DNA from: Polynucleobacter sp. MG-Unter2-18
GTDB taxonomy: Bacteria; Pseudomonadota; Gammaproteobacteria; Burkholderiales; Burkholderiaceae
NCBI RefSeq assembly: GCF_018687675.1
Contig: NZ_CP061302.1
Coordinates: forward strand, 756,192 to 820,191
Reading direction: 5' to 3'
DNA length: 64,000 bases
This document shows, piece after piece, positions 11,879 to 23,400 of this stretch. Position 1 is the stretch's first letter, and each line of letters starts with the position of its first letter. The notes beneath the pieces are model-generated. The model had not been told where the DNA came from and ran no database searches. It was given only the letters and a program-made list of their open reading frames with translations. The translations under genes and the position numbers were made by a program.

Positions 11879-11903
11879 TCAAAATCATCCTTTAGCTAGC
11901 GAT

Positions 11904-11930
11904 AAAGGCTCCTGATAGGAGCCTTTTTCT
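11904..11930 (+). terminator. Rho-independent terminator of the nuo operon
   Basis: A 7-bp stem AGGCTCC/GGAGCCT (11906-11912 with 11918-11924, loop TGATA), extended by two A-T pairs and running into TTTTTCT. It lies directly after nuoN and before the Nudix gene, which is where the long operon should end. Confidence 0.9.
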
Positions 11931-11983
11931 TTGCTGTCACCTAGATTTTGTATGATGGACGTTCAATTAATGAAAGACGCACC

Positions 11984-12586
11984 ATGACTGAAAAATCATT
12001 TAAAGACCTGCCAATCGGTGATGCCCATTTGAGGGAAGAGCGCTTATCTGGTGAAGATATTTATGGCGGCATCTTTTTGAACATGAAGCGCGATCAAGTC
12101 AGCCTACCAGATGGAAATCAGGCTGTACGTGAATATCTTACACACCCTGGTGCAGTCGCTATTCTGGCAATCTTAGATGATGGCAGGGTGTTGATGGAGC
12201 GCCAATATCGCTATCCCATTGCAAAGGCCTGTATTGAGATTCCTGCGGGTAAGCTGGAAGTTGGTGAGGATCGATTGCTTTGCGCCCAACGCGAGCTTGA
12301 AGAGGAGACGGGCTACTCTGCAAGTCAGTGGAGTTTTATTCGCCGTATCCATCCCGTGATTTCTTATTCGACAGAATTTATTGACATCTATCTCGCTGAG
12401 GGTTTAGTGTCCGGCAAAAGCCACTTAGATGATGAAGAGTTTTTAGACGTATTTGCCGCCCCTCTAGAGCAATTATTAGAGTGGGTAGAGCAGGGAGAGA
12501 TTACCGACGTGAAGACAACCATTGCGACCTATTGGTTGGATCGCTATCGTCGTGGTTTAGCAAGTCCTAAGGCAATCTCGGGGTAA
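11984..12586 (+). CDS. Nudix hydrolase, ADP-ribose pyrophosphatase type
   Basis: Probably hydrolyses ADP-ribose or a similar nucleoside diphosphate sugar. The complete Nudix box Gx5Ex7RELxEExG is present (GKLEVGE, seven residues, RELEEETG), with the upstream IEIPAGK typical of the ADPRase branch. The start is ATG 11984 (MTEKSFKD, 200 residues). A TTG 36 bases upstream also opens the frame but adds residues unlike the family. It stands alone between the nuo terminator and the DUF1178 gene. Substrate is inferred from the family only. Confidence 0.88.
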   Translation: MTEKSFKDLPIGDAHLREERLSGEDIYGGIFLNMKRDQVSLPDGNQAVREYLTHPGAVAILAILDDGRVLMERQYRYPIAKACIEIPAGKLEVGEDRLLCAQRELEEETGYSASQWSFIRRIHPVISYSTEFIDIYLAEGLVSGKSHLDDEEFLDVFAAPLEQLLEWVEQGEITDVKTTIATYWLDRYRRGLASPKAISG

Positions 12587-12646
12587 TTCAACTATCCCTT
12601 AAAATAGGACTATTGAATTTGGTATTTTTGCCCCTATATAGGTCTT

Positions 12647-13174
12647 ATGAAAGTTTATAACCTAGCTTGCCCCCTGTCTCATCGCTTTGAGGGATGGTTT
12701 GCCTCTGAGGAGGATTGCCTTGCTCAGCAAGACAAGGGGATGCTGGCGTGCCCTATTTGCGATAGTACAGAAATTTCCCGGATGCCATCGGCTCCACATA
12801 TTGCTAAAACAGGGTCTAGTAAAGAGGCCCCGACTTCAACTGAACTAACCGTCGCAAGCTCAGCCGAAACTGATCATGCCGGTGTCAGCGGCACATTGAG
12901 TGGTGATGTCCTTGCTTTGACTGGTAACGATCATTCTCAGTTAGAGGCACAGGTACAGGCAGCCTTTTTAAAGGGCATGCGCGAATTAATGGGTAAATCT
13001 GAAGATGTGGGAAGCTCTTTTGCAGAAGAGGCTAGAAAGATTCATTACAAAGAGTCACCCGAGCGCAGTATTCGTGGTCAAACCACTCTTGACGAAGCTG
13101 AGGCGTTGCGCGATGAGGGGATTGAGGTGTTGGCAATGCCTATCATGCCCGCCTTCAAAAACACCTTGCAATAG
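12647..13174 (+). CDS. DUF1178 family protein
   Basis: A 175-residue conserved proteobacterial protein of unknown function. The N-terminus MKVYNLACPLSHRFEGWF and the CPIC pair (about residues 36-39), followed by basic residues, are family hallmarks. Together with C8 and a histidine they suggest a zinc ribbon. The C-terminal part (FAEEARKIHYKESPER, then a segment rich in acidic residues) is also family-typical. A low-complexity middle of about 50 residues separates them. No operon partner is obvious. Confidence 0.85.
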   Translation: MKVYNLACPLSHRFEGWFASEEDCLAQQDKGMLACPICDSTEISRMPSAPHIAKTGSSKEAPTSTELTVASSAETDHAGVSGTLSGDVLALTGNDHSQLEAQVQAAFLKGMRELMGKSEDVGSSFAEEARKIHYKESPERSIRGQTTLDEAEALRDEGIEVLAMPIMPAFKNTLQ

Positions 13175-13207
13175 CCAGCAGCCTCCTAATTCCCCTATAC
13201 TTGGTGA

Positions 13208-14008
<801 letters not shown>

Positions 14009-14052
14009 GCTTCATTAATTCATACCGCAATTAGTAGTCGAAAGCCTGCCCT

Positions 14053-14706
14053 GTGACCTTTCTGGATATTCTTACCCAGTTAGCCCAGGGCATTTCTTAT
14101 ACAGTTCTAGTTACTCTCGTCTGCTCAACAACGGGCTCAGTGGTCGGCTTATTTTTAGCAAGCCTTCGCCGTCTCGATATTTCCTGGCTCACTCTGTTGA
14201 TTGACTGCTATACCTATGTCTTTAGAGGTGTACCCGTTTTGGTCTTGCTATTTATGGTGTACTTTGGCTTACCAGGGATTGGCTTTAAGGTTCCACCTTT
14301 GATGGCGATGGCGCTCAGTTTAGGCCTGGTAGCATCTGCCTATTTGGTTGAAGTATTTCGAGGGGCATTTAACTCAGTAGATCCAGCTGAGGTTATTGCG
14401 GCTCAGGCCATGGGAATGACTCGTACCCAGGTGCTAAGATTTATTGAGTTACCGCAGATGCTACGATTTTCAGTGCCAGGCATGGTCAATGAGTTCACTT
14501 CAGTACTCAAATATTCTCCATTTGCCTATACGGTGGGGATTCCGGAGATTACCAAGCAAGCTATGACACTCACTTCAACCACCTTACGTGGCATAGAGGT
14601 CTATCTGGCTGTGGGCATTTTATATTTCGTGATTTACCGAATTTGCTTGGTCGGTGTTCAGCTTCTGAGTAAGCGTTTCCAAATTCCAGGGATGACTCCA
14701 GCATGA
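14053..14706 (+). CDS. Amino-acid ABC transporter permease (first)
   Basis: Inner-membrane half of a polar amino-acid importer (HisM/GlnP-like, 217 residues, about five helices). The cytoplasmic EAA loop that docks the ATPase is seen as EVIAAQAMGMTRTQVLRFIELPQ. The frame begins with GTG at 14053, 44 bases after the binding-protein stop. A second, different permease lies beyond the ATPase, so the channel is probably a heterodimer. Confidence 0.9.
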   Translation: MTFLDILTQLAQGISYTVLVTLVCSTTGSVVGLFLASLRRLDISWLTLLIDCYTYVFRGVPVLVLLFMVYFGLPGIGFKVPPLMAMALSLGLVASAYLVEVFRGAFNSVDPAEVIAAQAMGMTRTQVLRFIELPQMLRFSVPGMVNEFTSVLKYSPFAYTVGIPEITKQAMTLTSTTLRGIEVYLAVGILYFVIYRICLVGVQLLSKRFQIPGMTPA

Positions 14707-14740
14707 GCACCAGGACTATATTATTTAAAGAGGTAACTCC

Positions 14741-15472
14741 GTGGCATTAATTCAAGTGAGGGATTTGGTAAAAGAGTTTGATGGGCAAACCGTCTTATCC
14801 AACATCAACCTGGATTTAAAAGAGGGCGATGTTCAGGTCTTGATGGGCGCCTCTGGCTCTGGTAAATCCACTTTATTGCGTTGCCTAAATCGTTTGGTTG
14901 AGCCAACCTCGGGATCTATTGTTTTTAGGGGCAAGGAAGTATTACATCCTGACGTGGATGTCCGCGAGCTGCGCAAGCAAATTGGTTTTGTATTTCAGCA
15001 ATTCGCCCTTTACAGTCACCTCACTGTGTTGGACAACGTCTCATTAGGTCTGCGCAAATTGCATCAGATGGGTAAAGCAGAGGCTAAAGAAAAAGCCCTC
15101 TTGGAACTATCCCACTTTGAAATGACATCCCATCAAGATAAATATCCCTCACAACTTTCTGGTGGACAGAAACAGCGGGTGGCTATAGCCCGTGCACTCG
15201 CCATGGATCCAGCAGTCTTGGTGCTCGATGAACCTACCTCAGCACTAGACCCTGTTATGTCTAGAGATGTGGCGGATCTCATCAACCGCTTGCATGGCGA
15301 GGGGATCACGATGATCTGCGTGACCCATGACTTGAACTTGGCACGCAATATTGCAGATACCGTGATGTTTCTAGATCGCGGTGTCATTCGGGCTGATGAT
15401 CGAATCGATGTATTGAGTCAACATGCCGATCCAGATATCAAAGCTTTCTTTGGCGCCGAGGAGAAGCGTTAA
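14741..15472 (+). CDS. Amino-acid ABC transporter ATP-binding protein
   Basis: Cytoplasmic ATPase driving the importer. Walker A GASGSGKST at residues 36-44, Q-loop FQQFALYSHLT, signature LSGGQKQR, Walker [14 protein letters not shown] and switch histidine in VTHD. 243 residues. GTG start with AAGAGGT eight bases upstream. Its TAA shares one base with the ATG of the second permease (TAATG), suggesting coupled translation. Confidence 0.93.
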   Translation: MALIQVRDLVKEFDGQTVLSNINLDLKEGDVQVLMGASGSGKSTLLRCLNRLVEPTSGSIVFRGKEVLHPDVDVRELRKQIGFVFQQFALYSHLTVLDNVSLGLRKLHQMGKAEAKEKALLELSHFEMTSHQDKYPSQLSGGQKQRVAIARALAMDPAVLVLDEPTSALDPVMSRDVADLINRLHGEGITMICVTHDLNLARNIADTVMFLDRGVIRADDRIDVLSQHADPDIKAFFGAEEKR

Positions 15473-16137
15473 TGGGTGGGTGGTCATCATTCATTCGTGA
15501 TCTCACGGAGCAGATGCCTTTGATATTGACTGGGTTAGTGAAGACCTTGCAATTGGCGGGCTTGATTAGTGTTTCAGGACTACTTTTGGGCATCGTCGTG
15601 TTTTATCTCACGCTGAGTAAAAATCAATATGTGCGCAGTGCCATCAATTCTTACATCTCCTTTTTTATTGGCATGCCTTTAATTGTTTTATTGTTCTTGA
15701 TGTATTACGGCTTGCCACAGTGGGGCATTCGACTCTCTCCATTCACAGTCGCCTTTATTGGCTTTACATTTAATGTGGCGGCTTATAACGCAGCATATTT
15801 AAAGACTGCCTTTAACGGATTGGATAAAAGTCAGTTAGAGGCGGCAAGTGCGCAGGGCTTTAGCCCTTTGCAAATCTTTCGGTTGATCACTTTGCCACAG
15901 GTAATTCGTCTTTCTATTCCAGCGCTTACCAATCAAGTGATTGCAAACCTGAAAGACAGTTCAGTTGCCTTCTTGATTCAGTACACCGAATTCTTTGCTC
16001 GGGTACAAGAGCTGGCCGCAACCAACTTCCAGTTCTTTAAGGCTTATTTTTTGGCTGCCTTAGTCTACTTGGCTTTGGTATCCGTGATTGTATTGTTTGC
16101 TCGTGCCATCGAGAGACGTTATCTTATTCCTGCTTAG
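15472..16137 (+). CDS. Amino-acid ABC transporter permease (second)
   Basis: 221-residue partner permease, also polar-amino-acid type. The EAA loop reads QLEAASAQGFSPLQIFRLITLPQ. Only moderately similar to the first permease, as expected for a heterodimeric channel. It is the last gene of the four-gene importer; a hairpin terminator starts 30 bases after its stop. Confidence 0.9.
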   Translation: MGGWSSFIRDLTEQMPLILTGLVKTLQLAGLISVSGLLLGIVVFYLTLSKNQYVRSAINSYISFFIGMPLIVLLFLMYYGLPQWGIRLSPFTVAFIGFTFNVAAYNAAYLKTAFNGLDKSQLEAASAQGFSPLQIFRLITLPQVIRLSIPALTNQVIANLKDSSVAFLIQYTEFFARVQELAATNFQFFKAYFLAALVYLALVSVIVLFARAIERRYLIPA

Positions 16138-16167
16138 CATTAGGACTTAATTAGTATGAATGAAAAA

Positions 16168-16191
16168 AATAGCGACCCTCGGGTCGCTATT
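16168..16191. terminator. Bidirectional terminator between importer operon and mmsA
   Basis: Stem AATAGCGACCC / GGGTCGCTATT around a CTCG turn, with an A-run on the 5' side (16163-16169) and T-rich sequence on the 3' side. It lies between the convergent ends of the second permease and mmsA, so it can stop transcripts from both sides. Confidence 0.85.
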
Positions 16192-16223
16192 GTTATCTGC
16201 AGATACTCTCTGCGGATGAATGC

Positions 16224-17744
16224 TTACTTCGAAGTCGGCATCACAAACTCTGCGCCCTTAGCAATACTCTCAGGCCAGCGCTGCATCACACTCTTTTGCT
16301 TGGTGTAGAAACGAACACCTTCTTTGCCGTAAGCATGCATATCACCGAAGAGAGATTTCTTCCAACCACCAAAACCATGCCAAGCCATTGGAACTGGAAT
16401 AGGTACGTTAATGCCAACCATGCCTACCTGAACGCGGCGCGCAAATTCACGTGCAATATTACCGTCGCTTGTAAAGCAAGCTACGCCATTACCAAACTCG
16501 CAAGAGTTCACTAAATTAAGGGCTTCGGTGAAGTTCGCTACGCGCATACAGGAGAGCACTGGCCCGAAAATTTCTTCTAGGTAGATCTTCATGTCTGAGG
16601 TAACGTTGTCGAAAAGGCTGCCACCGATAAAGAAGCCATTCTCATGGCCTGCTACTTTCAAACCACGACCATCTACCAGTAGCTTTGCGCCAGAAGCAAC
16701 ACCGCTATCAATGTAGCCAGTAATGCGCTCTAAAGCAGCTTTAGTAACGATAGGACCCATTTCGGCATCGAGCTCCATACCATTCTTCACCTTCAGGGTC
16801 TTGGTACGCTCGATGAGTTTTGGCATGATTTTCTCGGCAACATCACCAACCAAAACCGCCACTGAGATTGCCATGCAACGCTCACCAGCAGAGCCATAGG
16901 CTGCACCAATCAAAGCATCAATCGTTTTATCGATATCAGCATCAGGCATCACCACCATGTGATTCTTAGCACCACCTAATGCTTGGGAGCGCTTACCAAA
17001 GTGTGCGCAACGCTCATAGATGTAGTTGGCAATTGGGGTAGAGCCTACAAAACTCACTGCCTTGACATCGGGATTCTCAATCAAGGCATCCACAGCTTCT
17101 TTATCGCCTTGCACCACGTTAAATACGCCATCTGGCAAACCAGCTTCTTTTAATAGCTTGGCCATGAATAAGGATGCGGACGGATCAGTGGGGCTAGGTT
17201 TCAGAATGAAGGAGTTGCCACAGGCAATCGCGACTGGGAACATCCACATTGGTACCATAACCGGGAAGTTAAAAGGCGTTACGCCAGCAACCACACCTAA
17301 AGGTTGGCGCATCACCCAGTTATCAATATCGGTAGACACTTGCTCGGTGTAATCACCCTTGAGTAGTTCTGGAATGCCGGTAGCGAACTCCACAATTTCA
17401 ATGCCGCGGGTAACTTCACCCTGGGCATCAGTAAATACTTTGCCGTGTTCAGCAGTAATGATGGCGGCCAACTCATCACGGTTCGCGTTGAGTAGCTCAA
17501 GATACTTAAACATAATGCGGGCACGGCGCAATGGTGAGGTCTGACTCCAAGTCTGGAATGCTGTCTGAGCATTTGCTACAACATCATCAACCTCTTTGCG
17601 GCTAGCTAAGGCTACGCGTCTTGCGACAGCGCCTGTAGAGGGATTAAATACATCGGCGAAACGACCATCTTTCGGGTTGACGACTTTACCGCCAACGAAA
17701 TGGCCAATATCTTCTTTTGATGTGAATGCTTGGGGTGCGCTCAT
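16224..17744 (-). CDS. mmsA: Methylmalonate-semialdehyde dehydrogenase (CoA-acylating)
   Basis: CoA-dependent aldehyde dehydrogenase of valine/myo-inositol breakdown, giving propionyl-CoA (or acetyl-CoA) and CO2. 506 residues. The catalytic cysteine is in GSAGERCMA. The usual ALDH general-base glutamate is replaced (ALGGAKNH instead of ELGGK), a known hallmark of the CoA-acylating MMSDH branch that separates it from NAD-only aldehyde dehydrogenases. N-terminal IGHFVGGK and the C-terminal [13 protein letters not shown] are also typical. Stands alone, divergent from the Old Yellow Enzyme gene across 152 bases. Propionyl-CoA could link it to prpE downstream, which is inference. Confidence 0.93.
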   Translation of the reverse strand: MSAPQAFTSKEDIGHFVGGKVVNPKDGRFADVFNPSTGAVARRVALASRKEVDDVVANAQTAFQTWSQTSPLRRARIMFKYLELLNANRDELAAIITAEHGKVFTDAQGEVTRGIEIVEFATGIPELLKGDYTEQVSTDIDNWVMRQPLGVVAGVTPFNFPVMVPMWMFPVAIACGNSFILKPSPTDPSASLFMAKLLKEAGLPDGVFNVVQGDKEAVDALIENPDVKAVSFVGSTPIANYIYERCAHFGKRSQALGGAKNHMVVMPDADIDKTIDALIGAAYGSAGERCMAISVAVLVGDVAEKIMPKLIERTKTLKVKNGMELDAEMGPIVTKAALERITGYIDSGVASGAKLLVDGRGLKVAGHENGFFIGGSLFDNVTSDMKIYLEEIFGPVLSCMRVANFTEALNLVNSCEFGNGVACFTSDGNIAREFARRVQVGMVGINVPIPVPMAWHGFGGWKKSLFGDMHAYGKEGVRFYTKQKSVMQRWPESIAKGAEFVMPTSK

Positions 17745-17896
17745 AGTGTTTACTTAATATTCTATTGTCTGGTTTTAGGTTCAATAAAGGTGCTTGGACT
17801 AGATTCCGCACAACTTTGTGGTCTCGTTTATTCTACTGAGTCTATTTTATCGCTTTAGCTAGTTTTACGCTTTTTTTCGGCCCTAAAGGTAAGCAA

Positions 17897-19018
17897 ATGA
17901 GTCTTTTATTCTCCAGTTATGTTCTGAGCTCCCCTAAGGGGCCTTTAACCCTTTCAAACCGGGTGGTTGTAGCGCCAATGTGCCAATACTCTGCAGTCAA
18001 TGGCGAAGCTCAGGATTGGCATCTAATGCACTGGGGCAATCTCCTCAATAGTGGCGCAGGACTTTTCATTATCGAAGCCACTGGTGTGACCCCTGAAGGG
18101 CGGATTACGCCTGTATGCCTAGGTCTATGGGATGACCGCACAGAAGCAGCCCTAAAAGACAAGCTGACGAGAGCCCGGAGTTTAGCCCCAGCTACTCCGG
18201 TATTTATTCAGCTGGCGCATGCTGGTCGTAAGGCCTCAAGTGCAAGTCCTTGGGCTGGTGGTCAATTACTCTCTAAAGAGCAGGGTGGCTGGGATATGGT
18301 TGCTCCTTCAGCCATCCCGCAGCTCAAGGATGAACGCTTGCCGCATGAGCTCTCAAAAACAGAGTTAGCCGAGCTCATTACTGCATTTGTTATGGCGGCG
18401 AAGCGAGCTGAGCGGATTGGGATTGATGGCATTGAGTTGCATGGTGCCCATGGCTATCTGTTACATCAGTTTTTGTCGCCGATCGCCAATCAACGGACGG
18501 ATGATTATGGCGGTTCTTATGAAAATCGCATCCGCTTCCCATTGGAATTATTTGCCGCGGTACGAAAAGCCTATCAAGGTGTTTTAGGTATCCGCATCTC
18601 TGCAAGCGATTGGATTGAGGGTGGTTGGACACCTGAAGAAACAGCTGATTTTGCTACTCGATTGAAGCCCTTGGGATGTGATTTTGTTCATATTTCGTCA
18701 GGGGGGATTTCTCCATTGCAAAAGATTGCGATTGGGCTAAATTACCAAGTGCCATTTGCCAAGATTGTGAAAGACAAGTCTGGTATTCCAACGATGACAG
18801 TTGGCTTGATTACTGACCCTCAGCAGGCTGAAGATATCTTGCAAAAAGGAGATGCAGATTTAATCGCTCTAGCACGTGCATTTTTGTATAAACCCCGTTG
18901 GGCATGGGAGGCTGCTGCAGCTTTGGGCGGCATCGTGCCTTCAAATGAGCGTTACTGGCGCTGCTTACCGCGTGAAGCTCAGGCCATTTTTGGCGATGTC
19001 AAAGTAGGGCAGCGATAA
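17897..19018 (+). CDS. namA: NADH:flavin oxidoreductase, Old Yellow Enzyme family (YqjM-like)
   Basis: FMN-dependent ene-reductase of the YqjM/NamA class, reducing activated C=C bonds with NAD(P)H. The class marker APMCQYSA is at residues 26-33 (C29 and Y31 beside the flavin). Substrate-site HGAHGYLLHQFLSP and the RTDDYGGSYENR loop are intact. 373 residues. AAGGTAA before the ATG gives a good ribosome site. The physiological substrate is unknown. It is divergent from mmsA. Confidence 0.88.
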   Translation: MSLLFSSYVLSSPKGPLTLSNRVVVAPMCQYSAVNGEAQDWHLMHWGNLLNSGAGLFIIEATGVTPEGRITPVCLGLWDDRTEAALKDKLTRARSLAPATPVFIQLAHAGRKASSASPWAGGQLLSKEQGGWDMVAPSAIPQLKDERLPHELSKTELAELITAFVMAAKRAERIGIDGIELHGAHGYLLHQFLSPIANQRTDDYGGSYENRIRFPLELFAAVRKAYQGVLGIRISASDWIEGGWTPEETADFATRLKPLGCDFVHISSGGISPLQKIAIGLNYQVPFAKIVKDKSGIPTMTVGLITDPQQAEDILQKGDADLIALARAFLYKPRWAWEAAAALGGIVPSNERYWRCLPREAQAIFGDVKVGQR

Positions 19019-19062
19019 TTCCTGTCAAACAACATAACTATATTGAATGAAGTGATCAATAA

Positions 19063-19722
19063 ATGAAGCAACACTCCCTAAGAGAATCTTGGTTAGAAGA
19101 TGCTGTGAGACATTTGGAGCCAGTATTCTCAAAGGCGGGATATGCCATACCCCCAGTGAGAGTGTCTTGTGGCTTCCCGGCCTCTAGTAGTCCGAGAACA
19201 ACATTGGGACAATGTTGGCCACGCGAGCGCTCTGGTGGTGGAGTTAACGAGATCTTTATTTCACCTAAGTTAGACGATCCCGTTCAGTTATTAGACACCT
19301 TGGTGCATGAGCTATGCCATGCCGTGGACGATTGCTTCAGCGGCCATGGTGAGGACTTCAAGGGCATTGCTCAGACTGTTGGTTTGGAAGGTCCCGCCAG
19401 AATGGCGCATGCGACCGAAGAGTTGGTGGTGCGTCTCATGATGATTAGCCAAGAGCTTGGGCCATACCCACATCAGGCAATTGTTTTTCCGCCTCCAAGA
19501 CCGAGTAATGCTAGTCGCAATAAAGCCAAATGTAGCCAGTGTGGATATGAGGTAACGCTACTCAAGAAGTGGGCAACTTATGGCGCACCTATTTGCCCAA
19601 AAGACAATATTCGAATGCAAGAAGCGTTGATCGAGACGATCGAAAATACAACTGAGCACGATACAGAGTCTGTTGCAGGATCCAAACCTAAAGCGGATGA
19701 AATCCGCCGCGCTATCAGCTAA
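19063..19722 (+). CDS. SprT-like zinc metalloprotease domain protein
   Basis: 219 residues. The central SprT-like core shows HELCH (HExxH) within LVHELCHAVDDC, followed by a third histidine in SGHGEDFKG, giving a gluzincin-like zinc site. The C-terminal part has two CxxC-type knuckles (KCSQCGY, PICPKD) that form a zinc ribbon. SprT-family proteins in eukaryotes (SPRTN) process DNA-protein crosslinks; the bacterial role is poorly known. The gene converges on dnaQ with only 12 bases between stops and no hairpin. Confidence 0.82.
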   Translation: MKQHSLRESWLEDAVRHLEPVFSKAGYAIPPVRVSCGFPASSSPRTTLGQCWPRERSGGGVNEIFISPKLDDPVQLLDTLVHELCHAVDDCFSGHGEDFKGIAQTVGLEGPARMAHATEELVVRLMMISQELGPYPHQAIVFPPPRPSNASRNKAKCSQCGYEVTLLKKWATYGAPICPKDNIRMQEALIETIENTTEHDTESVAGSKPKADEIRRAIS

Positions 19723-19734
19723 CGAAAATACGGG

Positions 19735-20445
19735 TTAACTAGCGGCAGCAGAGGGGTTCCAAACGGGATCCTTCTTGCTTGCCTTGGCAATTTCAGCCAA
19801 GATTTTTTCATGTAACTGGCAATCTTCCTCACTCGCTGCAACTATTTTTAGCTTTGTTGGCAAAGCTTTGGTTTGTCCTGAAGCATCAGTGCCAACGGTG
19901 TAATCAATCAGGTCAATCGATAAGTCTTCTTGACCGCGCGTCATCGCTACATAAACTTCAGCTAATAATTGGGCGTCTAATAAAGCGCCATGCAAGGTTC
20001 GATGTTGATTGCTAATCGCAAAGCGTTCACACAAGGCATCAAGTGAATTGCGCTTGCCCGGAAACATTTGGCGGGCATCAAGGAGAGTGTCAGTAATTTT
20101 GGAGGCAAGACCCCTAAAAGCTGGGCGCTTGAGCAGTGCAAATTCGTTATCGAGAAAGCCTAAGTCAAACGCCGCATTATGAATAACTACTTCAGCCCCA
20201 TCAACAAACTCAATTAACTCTTCCACAATATTTGAAAATACCGGCTTGTCGGACAGAAACTCACGAGAGAGCCCATGTACCGCAAAGGCGCCGGCATCGA
20301 TATCACGCTCAGGATTAATGTAGTAATGAAAGGTGCGATCAGTTAGGCGACGACCCACCATCTCAACGCAACCAATTTCAATAATACGATCGCCTGTAGC
20401 GGGATTGAGACCAGTTGTTTCGGTATCGAGAATAACTTGACGCAT
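19735..20445 (-). CDS. dnaQ: DNA polymerase III epsilon subunit (3'-5' exonuclease)
   Basis: Proofreading subunit of the replicative polymerase. DEDDh exonuclease motifs: ExoI DTETTG (D7, E9), ExoII HNAAFDLGFLD, and ExoIII with HGALLDAQLLAEVY. The tail after the exonuclease domain, including VGTDASGQ, is the alpha-subunit-binding region. 236 residues. Its ATG overlaps the RND pump stop by one base (TAATG), so here dnaQ is the third gene of an efflux-pump transcript, an odd setting for a housekeeping gene. Confidence 0.94.
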   Translation of the reverse strand: MRQVILDTETTGLNPATGDRIIEIGCVEMVGRRLTDRTFHYYINPERDIDAGAFAVHGLSREFLSDKPVFSNIVEELIEFVDGAEVVIHNAAFDLGFLDNEFALLKRPAFRGLASKITDTLLDARQMFPGKRNSLDALCERFAISNQHRTLHGALLDAQLLAEVYVAMTRGQEDLSIDLIDYTVGTDASGQTKALPTKLKIVAASEEDCQLHEKILAEIAKASKKDPVWNPSAAAS

Positions 20446-23400
20446 TAGGTACCTTCTAAGACAGATGGAGGTATTTCAAGGGGGCCGTTACCCGCATATT
20501 TATCTAGATACAGATAGATTACGGGAGTAATGATGAGCGTTACAAACTGCGAGAAGATTAAACCGCCAGCTACGCTGATTCCCAAGGGTTGACGCAATTC
20601 AGCACCTGCGCCTAAACCTAATGCAATGGGAAAGGCGCCCATCAAGGCAGCAATCGTAGTCATCATGATTGGTCTGAAGCGCAATATGCAAGCCTCACGG
20701 ATAGCCTTTTCTGGTGACATACCTTGGTTGCGCTGGGCATCCAAAGCGAAGTCAATCATTAGGATCGCATTCTTCTTGACGATACCGATCAGCAGCAGGA
20801 TGCCAATGGATGCAACTACGGTTAACTCAAAGCCAAAAATACGCAGAGCCAAAATCGCACCAATCGCAGCTGAGGGTAGGCCGGCCAAAATAGTCAGAGG
20901 ATGAATGTAGCTTTCGTAGAGTACGCCGAGCAATATATAAATAACGCCTAAAGCAGCCAAGATTAAGATGACTTGTCCCGACTGATTGTCTTTGAATACC
21001 GCGGCATCACCACCATAGCTGGTAATGATTGAAGGCGGAAGCCCGATCTCTTTTTCGTACCCATCAATTGCTTTGGTTGCATCACCTAGGAACACATCTG
21101 GCGCCAGGTTGAAGGAAATGGTCACCGCTGGAATTTGACCTTGATGATTCACGGCTGTTGGACCAACAGTGCGCACAAAACTGGCCAGACTGGAGAGGGG
21201 AATTAACTTATCTGTTGCGCGACCTCTGACATAGACCTTATTTAAATCAGTTTCAAATTGACGGTCACTCTCAGCGGTTTCTAAGATGACGTAATAGGTG
21301 TTGACTGGCGTGTAGATAGTTGACACTTGGCGTTCACCAAATGAGTTGTAAAGCGCACCACGAATATCAGCGATCGTTACACCAGCGCTAGCCGCTTTTT
21401 CACGATCGATCTCAATCTTGACATTAAGACCTTTCATCTTGGAATCGCTTGTGACATCTCTAAAGATCGGATTGCTGCGTATCTTATCTGTCATCTTGTC
21501 AGCCCACTCATTCACGCCTTCAAAGCCTACACTTTGAAGCGTAAATTGGTAGCGGCTCTTACTGCTTCTACCACCGAGCTGTAAGTTTTGAACTGGACGC
21601 ATATAAACCTGCAGACCTGGAACATCTTTGAATTTATTTCTAAGACCTTCGATCACCTTACTCATCTTTTCTCGATCGCCCTTAGGTTTTAGGATGATGA
21701 AGAAGCGACCAGTATTTCTACCTGCACTTTGGCCGCCACCCAAGATGGAGATGGAGTTAGCCACATTGGGATCATTATTGACAATCTCAGCCGCACGATC
21801 TTGAAGCTCCAACATGGTTTTGAAAGAGGTGTCTTCTGAAGCTTCCGTGGTAGCGGTGATTTGTCCAATATCCTCTTCAGGAAAGAAGCCCTTCGGACTA
21901 TTGCTAAATAGGTAGATAGTGATGAAGAAGCTGGCAACTGCACCCCACAATACTTTTTTGCGATTAAGCAGTGCTAAGTCCAAATAGTGAACATAGGTCT
22001 TTAGAGACCAGTCAAAAATCCGATCAAACTGTTTGGTGACAGCATATTCTTTTGGATGATCACCAGGCTTCGGTAAAAAACGGCTACAGAGCAGTGGCAC
22101 TATGGTCAGAGAGACTACCGCCGATACCAAGATAGACAGCGAAACCACCACTGCAAATTCTCTAAAGAGTAGGCCGATTGGGCCGGCCATAAAGAAGAGG
22201 GGGATAAACACCGCAACCAAAGATATGGAGATGGAAATGATCGTGAATCCCACCTCTTTGCTGCCCTTGAGAGATGCCTTCAGAGGATCCATGCCTTGCT
22301 CAATGTAGCGCATGATATTTTCAAGCACAACAATGGCATCGTCCACTACCAAGCCAACTGCCAAGGTAATTCCTAGCAAGGAAATATTGTCTAAGCTGTA
22401 GCCCAATACATAGAGTAAAAAGAATGCACCGATTAGGGAAATTGGCAGGCTAATCGAGGGGATGAGGGTTGCAGAGATGCGCTTTAAGAACAAAAATATC
22501 ACCAACACGACGAGGAAAATAGTTAACGCGAGCGTGATGTTGACATCATGAATTGCCTCAATGATGGATAGGGACCTATCGTTGATGAGCGTCAACTTAA
22601 TAGATGCTGGCATTTGCTCTTGAAGTCTAGGCAATAATTTTTTGATTGTTTTGACCAGATCTACCGTATTAGCATTAGGCTGTCGCAAAATACCAATAGC
22701 AATCGAGCGCTCCCCACCTGATGTGGCGAAGGTCTTCACATCCTCGAAGCTTTCTTGGACGTCTGCAACATCTCGAAGATACACCGGCAAGCCATTGCGC
22801 TGGGCAATGACTAGGTTGCCAAATTCTTCTGCTTTTACTAATTGAGGATTAGCATAAATAGTAATCAGTTGACGTGGTCCATCCAGGGTTCCTACTGGAC
22901 TATTGGTATTGGCTTTATTAATCGCAGTGGCCAACTCTTCCATGGTGATATTGCGGTTGCCCAAAGCATCGGGGCGAACGCTGACACGAACGGCATAGCG
23001 CTTTGCACCATACACTTGCACTTGAGAAACTCCGCTAATCGTAGAAATATTCGGAGCTAGAAGATTCTCTGCGTAATCATTGATTTCAGCAAGGCTGATC
23101 GATGGCGAGCTTACCCGGATAACAAGAACTGCAGTATCAGCAGGATTGATTTTGCGATAAGACGGGGGAACCGTCATTTCAATAGGTAACCTACGCTGCG
23201 CACGTAGTAAGGCGGCTTGTACGTCTACTGCAGCTTTATCAATATCTCGCTCACTCGTAAACTCCAGGGTGATACTAGTAGATCCCAAGGTATTAGTTGA
23301 GCTAATGACCTTGATGCCATCAATCGTTGAAAATTCTTTTTCAAGTGGTAGCGCCACAGAAGACGCCATGTTTTCTGGAGCGGCTCCCGGAAGGCTTGCG